Assembly (NCBI GenBank): GCA_046094425.1
Contig: JBJTHI010000149.1
Span: 1-15,858, forward strand
DNA length: 15,858 nt
Origin: JANPCX01 sp046094425
GTDB lineage: Bacteria; Pseudomonadota; Gammaproteobacteria; Burkholderiales; Burkholderiaceae_C
Direction: 5' to 3'
This document shows positions 8,073 through 15,402 of this stretch, piece after piece; position 1 is the stretch's first letter; each line of letters starts with the position of its first letter. The notes under the pieces were generated by a model. The model was not told the DNA's origin, made no database searches, and was given only the letters and a program-made list of their open reading frames with translations. The position numbers and the translations under genes are program-made.

Positions 8073-8941
8073 GCCACCGCATCCGCACTTTGCCGCGACA
8101 GCATGGCCACCAACTGAGCGATGTTTTTGCGCAGCTCGCGTCGATCCAAAATCATGTCAATCGCACCGGTTTGCAGCAAGAACTCGGCACGTTGGAAACC
8201 TTCCGGCAGCGTTTCACGCACGGTGTTTTCAATCACACGTGGCCCGGCAAAACCGATCAAGGCTTTGGGTTCGGCAATCACCACATCACCCAAGAACGCA
8301 AAACTGGCCGACACACCGCCCATCGTGGGGTCGGTGAGCACGCTGATGTAGGGCATCTTCGCTTTGGCTAGTCGCGTGAGCGCCGCATTGGTTTTGGCCA
8401 TTTGCATCAGGCTGAGCAAACCTTCTTGCATGCGTGCACCACCAGTGGCTGTGAAGCTGATGAAGGGTGTTTTTTGTTCCACCGCCATTTCCACACCGCG
8501 CACAAAACGCTCACCCACCACCGAGCCCATGGAGCCGCCCATGAAGTCGAATTCAAAACAAGCAGCCACCACGGGAATGCTGTGCAGCGCACCGCCCATC
8601 ACCACCAGTGCATCGGTTTCGCCGGTGTTCTCAAGCGCTTCTTTGAGGCGGTCGGGGTATTTTTTGCTGTCTTTGAAACGCAATGCGTCCACGGGCAGCA
8701 CTTCTTGGCCGATCTCGAAGCGGCCTTCGGCGTCCAGGAAAGCGTCCAAACGTGCACGCGCACCGATGCGATGGTGATGGCTGCATTTGGGGCAGACGTT
8801 GACGTTTTTCTCTAGATCGCTGGTGTACAAAACGGTTTCACACGACGGGCACTTCACCCACAACCCCTCGGGCACCGTGCGGCGCTCGCTCGGGTCGGTT
8901 TGTTGCATCTTGGGGGGAAGCAGTTTTTCAAGCCAACTCAT
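8069..8941 (-). CDS. accD: Acetyl-CoA carboxylase, carboxyltransferase beta subunit
   Basis: With AccA it transfers the carboxyl group from carboxybiotin to acetyl-CoA, giving malonyl-CoA for fatty-acid synthesis. The protein has 290 residues. The N-terminal zinc ribbon shows C31-x2-C34 and C50-x2-C53. The carboxyltransferase core includes the FDFMGGSMGSVVGE, TATGGARMQEG and GFAGPRVIENTVRE motifs. I chose the ATG at 8939-8941 because AGAGGA lies at a good distance upstream and the protein then starts Met-Ser-Trp-Leu, as usual. An ATG three codons earlier would sit almost on top of that site. A longer open frame extends to 9133 but only overlaps trpA and has no family resemblance. The gene follows trpA after 37 bases and its stop overlaps the folC start. 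Confidence 0.97.
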   Translation of the reverse strand: MSWLEKLLPPKMQQTDPSERRTVPEGLWVKCPSCETVLYTSDLEKNVNVCPKCSHHHRIGARARLDAFLDAEGRFEIGQEVLPVDALRFKDSKKYPDRLKEALENTGETDALVVMGGALHSIPVVAACFEFDFMGGSMGSVVGERFVRGVEMAVEQKTPFISFTATGGARMQEGLLSLMQMAKTNAALTRLAKAKMPYISVLTDPTMGGVSASFAFLGDVVIAEPKALIGFAGPRVIENTVRETLPEGFQRAEFLLQTGAIDMILDRRELRKNIAQLVAMLSRQSADAVA

Positions 8942-8978
8942 GGATTCCATCCTCTTTTGATCTTGATCGACATGTGAT

Positions 8979-9788
8979 TCAAGCGTCCAGCGCGGTGCGA
9001 ATGTCCGCAATAAAGCGGCCTGCCGCCAAGGCGACATTGTCGCGCGTTTGGTTTTCCAACAATTGCACCAGGGCCGAGCCGATGACCACCGCATCGGAAA
9101 CTGCCGCCACCGCCTTGGCCGAGGCCGCATCACGGATTCCGAAGCCTACACCCACGGGCACCTGCACATGGGCTTTGATGCGCGGAACCATGGTTGCTAC
9201 TGCCCCGACGTCCAGGTGCCCTGCTCCAGTCACGCCCTTGAGCGACACATAGTAAACGTACCCACTGGCAATACGCCCCACCTGCTGCATGCGTTTTTCT
9301 GTGGATGTGGGCGCGAGCAAAAAGATGGGGGCCATACCGTGCTGGCGCAAGGTGGCCGCGAATTCTTCGCACTCTTCGGGCGGATAGTCCACCACCAACA
9401 CGCCGTCCACGCCCGCTGCTTTGGCATCCAGCACAAAACGCAAAGCGCCGTGGCGCTGGTCGTAGCGTTCCATCGGGTTGGCATAACCCATGAGCACCAC
9501 GGGCGTGGCGGTGTTTTTCTGGCGGAATGCACGCACCATGTCCAGCACATCGGACAGTCCAATGTTTTTCAAGAGTGCGCGTTCGGCGGCTTTTTGAATC
9601 ACGGGGCCGTCGGCCATGGGGTCGGAAAACGGCACGCCCAGCTCGATCACATCAGCACCAGCATCGGCCATGGCTTGCATGATGGCGGGGGTGGCGTCGG
9701 CAAACGGATCACCTGCTGTCACGTAAGGAATGAGTGCCTTGCGGCCCTGCGCTTGGAGGGTGGCGAACACGGTGTCGATGCGGTTCAT
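8979..9788 (-). CDS. trpA: Tryptophan synthase alpha subunit
   Basis: Cleaves indole-3-glycerol phosphate to indole and glyceraldehyde-3-phosphate in the alpha2beta2 tryptophan synthase complex. The 269 residues match the family. Both catalytic acids stand at the same positions as in enteric TrpA: E49 in ELGVPFSDP and D60 in MADGPVIQ. The phosphate-binding region GVGFGIRD and the IGSALV motif near the C-terminus are intact. The ATG overlaps the trpB TGA stop by four bases (ATGA), a usual way to keep subunit synthesis equal. accD follows after 37 bases. Confidence 0.98.
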   Translation of the reverse strand: MNRIDTVFATLQAQGRKALIPYVTAGDPFADATPAIMQAMADAGADVIELGVPFSDPMADGPVIQKAAERALLKNIGLSDVLDMVRAFRQKNTATPVVLMGYANPMERYDQRHGALRFVLDAKAAGVDGVLVVDYPPEECEEFAATLRQHGMAPIFLLAPTSTEKRMQQVGRIASGYVYYVSLKGVTGAGHLDVGAVATMVPRIKAHVQVPVGVGFGIRDAASAKAVAAVSDAVVIGSALVQLLENQTRDNVALAAGRFIADIRTALDA

Positions 9789-11029
9789 CGCGGCCCCTTG
9801 ACGGTTTGGCCTTTGCAGGAGGGGCGGCAGTAAAAATCTGCGCCCGACAAATCAGCCACCGTGCCGATGTCTTTGTCGCCACGGCCGGAGAGGTTGACCA
9901 AAATGTGCTGATCTGCACGCATGGTGGGGGCCAGTTTCATGGCATGGGCCACCGCGTGCGACGACTCCAGCGCGGGAATGATGCCTTCAGTGCGGCACAG
10001 GTGGTGGAAGGCCTTCAAGGCTTCGTCGTCGGTCACGCCCACGTACTCGGCACGACCGATGTCTTTGAGGTAAGCATGCTCAGGGCCAACGCCGGGATAG
10101 TCCAGTCCTGCTGAGACCGAATGTGTTTCCGTGACTTGACCGTTGCTGTCTTGCAGCAAATAGGTTCGGTTGCCATGCAACACGCCCGGCGATCCGCGTT
10201 GCAGCGACGCCGAGTGTTTGCCTGAATCCAAACCCAACCCAGCCGCTTCCACGCCGATCAACTTGGTGGCCTCATGTTCAATGTAGGGATAAAAAATGCC
10301 CATCGCGTTGCTGCCACCGCCCACGCAAGCAATCACGGCGTCGGGTTGGCGGCCGATCAAGGCGGGCATTTGCGTGAGGCACTCGTCGCCAATCACACGC
10401 TGAAAATCGCGCACCATCGCAGGGTAAGGGTGGGGCCCGGCCACGGTGCCAATGATGTAGAACGTGTTTTCTACATTGGTCACCCAATCGCGCAGCGCTT
10501 CGTTGAGTGCGTCTTTGAGGGTTTTGCTGCCGCTGTCCACAGGCACCACGGTGGCCCCGAGCAGCTTCATGCGGTACACATTGGGCGACTGGCGTTTCAC
10601 GTCCTCGCTGCCCATATAGACCACACATTCCAAGCCATAACGTGCGCAGATGGTGGCGGTGGCCACACCATGCTGACCGGCACCGGTTTCGGCGATGACG
10701 CGGGGTTTGCCCATGCGGCGTGCCAGCATGGCCTGGCCTATGGTGTTGTTGACCTTGTGGGCACCGGTGTGGTTGAGGTCTTCACGTTTCAAATAAATTT
10801 GCGCGCCACCGAGTTCACGGCTCAAACGTGCAGCGTGGTAAATGGGGCTGGGGCGGCCCACGAACTGGGCCAATTCCATGCGAAATTCCGCCGCAAAAGC
10901 GGGGTCGGCTTGGGCCTGTGCGTAGGCTTCTTTGAGCTCGTCCAGCGCGTGGATCAAGGTTTCGGCGACAAAGGTGCCGCCATAGGGGCCGAAGTGGCCC
11001 TGAGCGTCGGGTTGTTGATAGTTCAACAT
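9785..11029 (-). CDS. trpB: Tryptophan synthase beta subunit
   Basis: Condenses indole, channelled from TrpA, with serine to give tryptophan, using PLP. The 414 residues are the normal length or slightly more. The Schiff-base lysine is K92 in HTGAHKVNN, the catalytic glutamate is E114 in AETGAGQHG, and the PLP phosphate loop GGGSNA is present. The body ends with the usual LSGRGDKDI. A tail of about 25 residues containing two cysteines follows, longer than in E. coli. It starts 11 bases after the trpF stop with a weak GAAG site upstream, and its stop overlaps the trpA start. No leader peptide or attenuator is seen in front of these trp genes, in line with a split trp pathway (trpE, G, D and C are not here). 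Confidence 0.98.
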   Translation of the reverse strand: MLNYQQPDAQGHFGPYGGTFVAETLIHALDELKEAYAQAQADPAFAAEFRMELAQFVGRPSPIYHAARLSRELGGAQIYLKREDLNHTGAHKVNNTIGQAMLARRMGKPRVIAETGAGQHGVATATICARYGLECVVYMGSEDVKRQSPNVYRMKLLGATVVPVDSGSKTLKDALNEALRDWVTNVENTFYIIGTVAGPHPYPAMVRDFQRVIGDECLTQMPALIGRQPDAVIACVGGGSNAMGIFYPYIEHEATKLIGVEAAGLGLDSGKHSASLQRGSPGVLHGNRTYLLQDSNGQVTETHSVSAGLDYPGVGPEHAYLKDIGRAEYVGVTDDEALKAFHHLCRTEGIIPALESSHAVAHAMKLAPTMRADQHILVNLSGRGDKDIGTVADLSGADFYCRPSCKGQTVKGPR

Positions 11030-11040
11030 AAAGACTTTCT

Positions 11041-11700
11041 TCAGAGGGGGTTGGAAGCAGCGGCTTGAGCCAGTTGCTCATCGGCTAACCGCACTGCTTC
11101 GCAAAACCGGCGTATGGCTATAGGGTCTTTGATGCCCTTGGAGACTTCGACGCCGGAGCTGACATCAACGGCCGAGGGCCGCACCTGAAGAATGCCGTCC
11201 GCCACATTTGCGGCATGCAACCCACCAGACAAAACGACTGGACGGGGGACGTTGCGTGGAATGACAGACCAATCGAACACCTTTCCGCCACCGCCATAAC
11301 CCTCGACATGGGCGTCGAGCAGCAGGGCCTGGGCGTCTCTGAATTGAGCGGCGAAGTTTAACAAATCGAAACCTGGGGCCATGCGGGCAGCACGGACGTA
11401 AGGACGCTTGGCGGCTTGGCATTGGTCAGCGGTTTCGTCACCGTGAAACTGCAAGACCACTTGGGGGATGGCCTGCACCACACCTTGAACCAAGTCGGCA
11501 TGGGCATTCACGAACAAGGCCACCGGGGTCACAAAAGGCGGTAAACGAGAGGCTAATTCAGCGGCCAACTCAATCGTCACGCAGCGGGCGCTCGCAGAAT
11601 AAAAAACAAAGCCCACGGCGTCGGCACCGGCTTGCACTGCGGCGTCTAAGTCCTGAGCGCGGGTGATGCCGCAAATTTTGATTCGGGTTCGCTGTTGCAT
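11041..11700 (-). CDS. trpF: Phosphoribosylanthranilate isomerase
   Basis: Performs the Amadori rearrangement of phosphoribosylanthranilate to CdRP in tryptophan synthesis. It is a stand-alone TIM barrel of 219 residues, not fused to trpC. The general base C10 is in IKICGIT and the general acid D129 is in LLLDA. The GYGGGGKVFDW loop follows, and the phosphate-binding VLSGGL and DVSSGVE motifs are present near the C-terminus. The residue after SAR at 40 is Cys, where Tyr or His is usual. The ATG at 11698-11700 has no visible ribosome-binding site; a six-base hairpin lies directly in front of it. The gene is 36 bases after truA and 11 before trpB. Confidence 0.97.
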   Translation of the reverse strand: MQQRTRIKICGITRAQDLDAAVQAGADAVGFVFYSASARCVTIELAAELASRLPPFVTPVALFVNAHADLVQGVVQAIPQVVLQFHGDETADQCQAAKRPYVRAARMAPGFDLLNFAAQFRDAQALLLDAHVEGYGGGGKVFDWSVIPRNVPRPVVLSGGLHAANVADGILQVRPSAVDVSSGVEVSKGIKDPIAIRRFCEAVRLADEQLAQAAASNPL

Positions 11701-11716
11701 GGCGCGTGATGCGCCA
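11700..11716 (-). promoter_or_regulatory. Small GC-rich hairpin at the trpF start
   Basis: TGGCGC and GCGCCA pair perfectly around a five-base loop. In the mRNA the 3' arm includes the A of the trpF ATG, and the stem occupies the place where a ribosome-binding site would be. It may dampen trpF translation, or be chance in GC-rich DNA. Confidence 0.35.
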
Positions 11717-11736
11717 CAGGTGCAGCGCGGGTCGGT

Positions 11737-12543
11737 TCAAGGCAGCCAGTCCATGGCGGCTGTGGCGGTGGGGATGGCGTAAGCCGCATCGTACTGCGGC
11801 CCAACGAAGTAAAGACCATCAGGTGGGAATGTCGGGGCCGCCAGGGTGCGGTTCTTGGATTCCAACACAGTTTGCAACCAGTCCACAGATCGGGTCTGTG
11901 TTCCCACCGCCACCAAACAGCCCATGATGTTGCGCACCATGTGATGCAAGAAGGCGCTGGCCTCCAAGTCAAACCGCCAGTACGCTCCCCGGCGGGTGAT
12001 CTCAATGCGGCGCATCTGTTTGATGGGCGAAGCGGCTTGGCATTCGGCCGAGCGGAAGGCACTGAAGTCGTGTTCACCAATCAAACACTGGGCCGCGCGA
12101 CGCATGGGTTCTTCGCTCAGAGGCCGAAACACCCAACCGCACAAACCCGTCTCGATCGCGGGACGCACCACGGACTCTCGGAGCAAGAACACATATCGCC
12201 GCCCAATGGCGGAATTGCGCGCGTGAAAATCCGCATGCACCGGTTGACACCATTGCAAAGCAATGTCGTCAGGCAAATAACGGTTGGTGCCACGCAGCCA
12301 AGAAAAGGCGGGGCGATTGAGCGCGGTGTCGATGTGAACCACCTGGTTCAAGCCATGCACACCCGCGTCAGTCCGCCCAGCGCACCAGGTGCGAACCGGG
12401 TGGTCGGCGAACTGGGCGAGTGCGGCCTCCAGTTGGTCTTGAACCGTTTGCCCACCGGCCTGACTTTGCCAGCCCCGGTAGGCAGTGCCACGGTAGCTGA
12501 CACCCAGTGCCAGCCTCTGCAGCGCCACGGTCGCTTCGCTCAA
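11737..12543 (-). CDS. truA: tRNA pseudouridine(38-40) synthase
   Basis: Converts uridines 38-40 of the anticodon stem-loop of many tRNAs to pseudouridine. The 268 residues match the family. The catalytic aspartate is D59 in AGRTDAGVHG. RGTNRYLP, HDFSAFR and the C-terminal FLHHMVRNIMG motif are all present. The start is uncertain. The given TTG lies 15 bases after the fimV stop; a GTG five codons later (12526-12528) would place the N-terminus (Met-Ala-Leu-Gln-Arg-Leu-Ala-Leu-Gly) close to that of homologues. Neither has a strong ribosome-binding site. TruA of E. coli is linked historically to expression of the his operon through tRNA modification; here it stands in front of the trp genes. Confidence 0.95.
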   Translation of the reverse strand: MSEATVALQRLALGVSYRGTAYRGWQSQAGGQTVQDQLEAALAQFADHPVRTWCAGRTDAGVHGLNQVVHIDTALNRPAFSWLRGTNRYLPDDIALQWCQPVHADFHARNSAIGRRYVFLLRESVVRPAIETGLCGWVFRPLSEEPMRRAAQCLIGEHDFSAFRSAECQAASPIKQMRRIEITRRGAYWRFDLEASAFLHHMVRNIMGCLVAVGTQTRSVDWLQTVLESKNRTLAAPTFPPDGLYFVGPQYDAAYAIPTATAAMDWLP

Positions 12544-12558
12544 GCAGCTCGTGCGGTC

Positions 12559-15117
12559 TTAGGACAGCGCGTTAAGCATGCTTTGCGCCTTGGAGCGCAG
12601 CGAGCCTGTGCCTTTAGCCACGACTTCTTGCAGCAAGTCGCGGGCACCTTCCATGTCACCGATCTGACGGAACTCTTCCGCCAAGTCGAGTTTGCGCTCC
12701 AGCGGGTCACGGCCATCGTCGTCGGAACCCGTATCTACGGCGTCAAGGGCTGCGGCGCCACCTGCTTTGGCAGGTGCATCCAAGTCCAGCGAAATCGCAC
12801 CGAGGTCGAAATCAAGCGGCGAAGGCGCGCTGTCGACCGCCTCAGCAACCGCAGGAGCAGCCTGTTTGGCAGGCGCAAAATCAAGATCCAAGGACGGAGG
12901 CGCTTGCACCGGTGAACCGGCGCCCAAAGCACCTGGCTGGGTGGTGATCACCGCAGCGCCGCTGGTGGCGGCCAAGTCCAACTCCAGATCCAAGTCCAGG
13001 CTTGGGGGCGCGGCAGAACCACGCGCTTCATTGAGCGACTCCACAGGCGGCAAAACCGACTGCGGCATGGTGCTCGCACCCAACGGCTCGGTCGGCCCAT
13101 CGGCACCCGCGGCGGCGCTGGGGGCACCACCTGGACGGTACAAGGGATTGTCGGGGTCAATTTGCTGTCCCATCTCTTGGGCCTTGGCCCAGTCGTCACC
13201 CGTGCCTTGGGTGAGTGAGAACAACTGCGTGGCAAGCAACTCAAAGCCTTTGGTATCACGGCGTTTGGCGTAAACCTCGAGCAGTTTGGTGCGTATGGCC
13301 AGGCGGTCTGGGTTGCCACGCATGGCTTCTTTGAGAATTTCCTCGGCCTGTAGGTCACGCCCATAAGCCAGGTACACATCGGCTTCGGCCACGGGGTCTA
13401 CGTCACCAATGGCGTCCAACTGGCTGAGTGAGTAGCTCATGGACGAGGACGCACCGCTGGCGTCCCGCGTATCAATGCGCTGACCGCCGCTGGTACCGAA
13501 GAATGAATCGGGTTGCAAGCGGCTTTCCAGGAAGGAGGTTTCGCCGCTGTCCTTTTTGGCACGTTTGCTGAAACGGTAGAGGCCAAAACCGGCCAACAGC
13601 GCGATCAAACCACCACCAATCGCCAAGCCCAGGGGGTTGCTGCCATCCAGAATGCCATCGACAAAACTCGGCTCAGAGGTAGCGGGTGCAGTTGGAGCAG
13701 CAGTGACCACAGGCGGTGCCGACGCAGGAACTACGGGGGCTGGTGCACTGGCTGCAACCACGGCCGACGCAGGTGCAGCCACAGCGGGCACCGGTGCTGG
13801 TGCCGAAGCTACGACGGGCGGCGCTGGCGGAACCACCACAGGAGCAGGGACGGGCACAGGCACAGTTGGTACCGCGACGGCCGGGGCAGAAGCCACCGCA
13901 GCCGGTGCCTTTGCCACGGTCGCAGCGGCTGGTGCAGGCGCTGGAGCCGGTACGGGTGCAGCGGCAGGTGCGGCCGAAGCTGCTTTTTGCAGCTTTTTCA
14001 GGTCTTCTACGTTTTTCGACAACTCGGCCACACGGGCTGCTGCGGCTGCTTTTTCTTTCTCTTTGCTGATCTTGGCTTCCTCAGAAGCGGCCTTGGCTGC
14101 GGGGCTGGCACCGCCTTTGCTCAAAGTCAGTTTGTCTGGCGAGGGCGCAGCAGCTTGTTTTTTATCTTCAACCGTGGCCTGAACCGCGCCCTTGGCCTGC
14201 CGCGAACTGGTCTCGGTTTTGGCTGCGGGAACGTTACCCGCCAGTCGCTGGCGGAAGGCATTGAAATCTGCGCTCTGCGCCTGAATGATTTGTTTGGCTT
14301 CGTCGTTGGACAAAGCTTTTGCAGCGTCGGTAGAAGGCACAGACAACACCACACCCGAACGCAGACGGTTCATGTTGTTGTTCAGGAAGGCATCTGGATT
14401 GCCTTTGTACAAAGACACCAACATTTGATCCAGCGACACGCCCGGGCGCAGGGTGCGACCAGCGATGCGCGACAAGGTATCGCCTGGCTTCACGGTGTAC
14501 TGGTCAACCCCGGCAGCGGCAACAGGTGCATCCACGGGCATGGAGGCGGGGCGACTGGAGGCACGCGGTGCACGCGGCGCTGCGGCAGGCTCGCTGGGCG
14601 CAGAGGACACCGCCGGTGCAACCGGTGGAGCAGCGGGCGGTGCCGACGCGATGGAGGGTTCTGTCGTAACGGTGACGGGAGCGGGTGCCGCCGTTCGTGT
14701 TGAAGGTGGGTCAAACAGCAAGGTGTACTCGCGCACCAGACGCCCGGTAGACCAGTTCAACTCCAAAATCACGTCCACAAAGGGCTCTTGCACTGCGCGG
14801 TTGCTGGTGATGCGCAGGAAGGTGCGTCCATCGGGGCGGCGCTGCACTGCCACCTGGGTGGCTTGCAAGACTGAGTTGTAGTCCACCCCTGCGGCACGGT
14901 AGGCCTCGGGTGGAGCCACACGAACTTTGAGGTTGGAGGACTCCTCCGGCGTCAGGCTGGTGATTTCAATTTCAGCCTTGAGCGTCTCGCCCAGCCCGGA
15001 CTGGACAGCAAGCCGCCCCAAGCTCAAAGCAGACGCGTTCAGCGCACAGAAGAGCATCGCGGCGGCCGCGATACCACGTAGGGCCAAGTGACCCGTGTTT
15101 GGTGTGTTTTGTTTCAA
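12559..15117 (-). CDS. fimV: FimV-like polar hub protein with LysM domain
   Basis: An inner-membrane, peptidoglycan-binding scaffold; in Pseudomonas FimV organises the cell pole, type IV pilus assembly and twitching. I place the start at a TTG (15115-15117) because GGGAGA stands five bases before it and the protein then begins with a normal signal peptide (about 1-32, ending Asn-Ala-Ser-Ala). A GTG at 15198 would add 27 residues and has no such site. By this numbering (852 residues): conserved periplasmic FimV N-terminal domain to about 138, Pro/Ala linker, LysM at about 206-260, Lys/Glu-rich helix (about 347-380), an Ala/Pro/Val stretch of about 100 residues (380-483), transmembrane helix at about 495-514, cytoplasmic TPR-like region (580-650), acidic SLDLD repeats, and a FimV C-terminal helical domain (about 803-852). 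It lies 15 bases before truA, an order typical of betaproteobacteria. Confidence 0.92.
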   Translation of the reverse strand: MKQNTPNTGHLALRGIAAAAMLFCALNASALSLGRLAVQSGLGETLKAEIEITSLTPEESSNLKVRVAPPEAYRAAGVDYNSVLQATQVAVQRRPDGRTFLRITSNRAVQEPFVDVILELNWSTGRLVREYTLLFDPPSTRTAAPAPVTVTTEPSIASAPPAAPPVAPAVSSAPSEPAAAPRAPRASSRPASMPVDAPVAAAGVDQYTVKPGDTLSRIAGRTLRPGVSLDQMLVSLYKGNPDAFLNNNMNRLRSGVVLSVPSTDAAKALSNDEAKQIIQAQSADFNAFRQRLAGNVPAAKTETSSRQAKGAVQATVEDKKQAAAPSPDKLTLSKGGASPAAKAASEEAKISKEKEKAAAAARVAELSKNVEDLKKLQKAASAAPAAAPVPAPAPAPAAATVAKAPAAVASAPAVAVPTVPVPVPAPVVVPPAPPVVASAPAPVPAVAAPASAVVAASAPAPVVPASAPPVVTAAPTAPATSEPSFVDGILDGSNPLGLAIGGGLIALLAGFGLYRFSKRAKKDSGETSFLESRLQPDSFFGTSGGQRIDTRDASGASSSMSYSLSQLDAIGDVDPVAEADVYLAYGRDLQAEEILKEAMRGNPDRLAIRTKLLEVYAKRRDTKGFELLATQLFSLTQGTGDDWAKAQEMGQQIDPDNPLYRPGGAPSAAAGADGPTEPLGASTMPQSVLPPVESLNEARGSAAPPSLDLDLELDLAATSGAAVITTQPGALGAGSPVQAPPSLDLDFAPAKQAAPAVAEAVDSAPSPLDFDLGAISLDLDAPAKAGGAAALDAVDTGSDDDGRDPLERKLDLAEEFRQIGDMEGARDLLQEVVAKGTGSLRSKAQSMLNALS

Positions 15118-15121
15118 GGCG

Positions 15122-15127
15122 TCTCCC
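15122..15127 (-). promoter_or_regulatory. Ribosome-binding site deciding the fimV start
   Basis: GGGAGA on the minus strand is well spaced from the TTG at 15115-15117. The upstream GTG candidate at 15198 has only a G-run touching it and no purine-rich site at the right distance. This favours the shorter FimV with its signal peptide at the very N-terminus. Confidence 0.6.
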
Positions 15128-15261
15128 AACTGGAACTGGCGACCCTCAGATACACCCAGCAAAGACCGCAAAGCAAAACTTGCTTCATTCACCAACACCC
15201 CAAATGAGAGGGATGAACTGGCTGCGCACCCGCTTTTTGTACCTAAATGTCAGTCGAAATC

Positions 15262-15290
15262 ACAATAACATCAAGCATATACGCTGACAA
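15262..15290 (-). promoter_or_regulatory. Putative sigma70 promoter for fimV and the downstream block
   Basis: On the minus strand TTGTCA (-35, 15285-15290, 5 of 6) is followed after 17 bases by TATTGT (-10, 15262-15267, 4 of 6). The expected start near 15255 gives a leader of about 140 bases to the fimV TTG. Around it stand three CTGACA hexamers: one inverted at 15248-15253, and two direct at 15284-15289 (covering the -35) and 15304-15309. The outer two extend to a perfect 8-base inverted pair (AATGTCAG/CTGACATT). Confidence 0.5.
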
Positions 15291-15348
15291 GCTAATGCAA
15301 AAGCTGACATTACTCAGGCAGGGAAGCAAGTCCCCGGGAAGCCACGAA

Positions 15349-15392
15349 GTCGTTGGGCTGGGGCAACACTAGTGCACCAAAGTCCCCACGAC
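15349..15392 (-). other. Imperfect stem-loop downstream of asd
   Basis: CCCCACGAC (15384-15392) can pair with GTCGT (15349-15353) plus a nearby G-run (15360-15363, or 15355-15357 with a one-base bulge). It begins 10 bases after the asd stop. No T-run follows on the minus strand, so it is not a standard intrinsic terminator. It may protect the asd mRNA 3' end or be part of a weaker termination signal. Confidence 0.3.
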
Positions 15393-15402
15393 CCGTCCCG
15401 AA

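Noticed and set aside
7011..8117. Plus-strand open frame of 368 codons opposite folC
   Set aside because: Antisense shadow with His/Gln-rich composition and no recognisable domain; folC motifs are intact on the other strand.
8942..9133. Longer accD reading frame with an upstream start
   Set aside because: The extension overlaps trpA in another frame, is Arg/Trp-rich without family resemblance, and the ATG at 8941 has a good ribosome-binding site.
12571..12590. Palindrome AAGCATGCTT near the 3' end of fimV
   Set aside because: It lies in the coding region of the FimV C-terminal domain, lacks a T-run, and can be explained by codon choice.
13670..13990. Repeat-like DNA that could suggest a CRISPR or satellite array
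   Set aside because: The units are irregular, have no spacers, and encode the Ala/Pro/Val linker of FimV.
13513..14703. Plus-strand open frame of 396 codons opposite fimV, rich in Arg, Gly, Cys and Trp
   Set aside because: It is the complement of the Ala/Pro-rich coding sequence of fimV; the composition follows from that and shows no domain.
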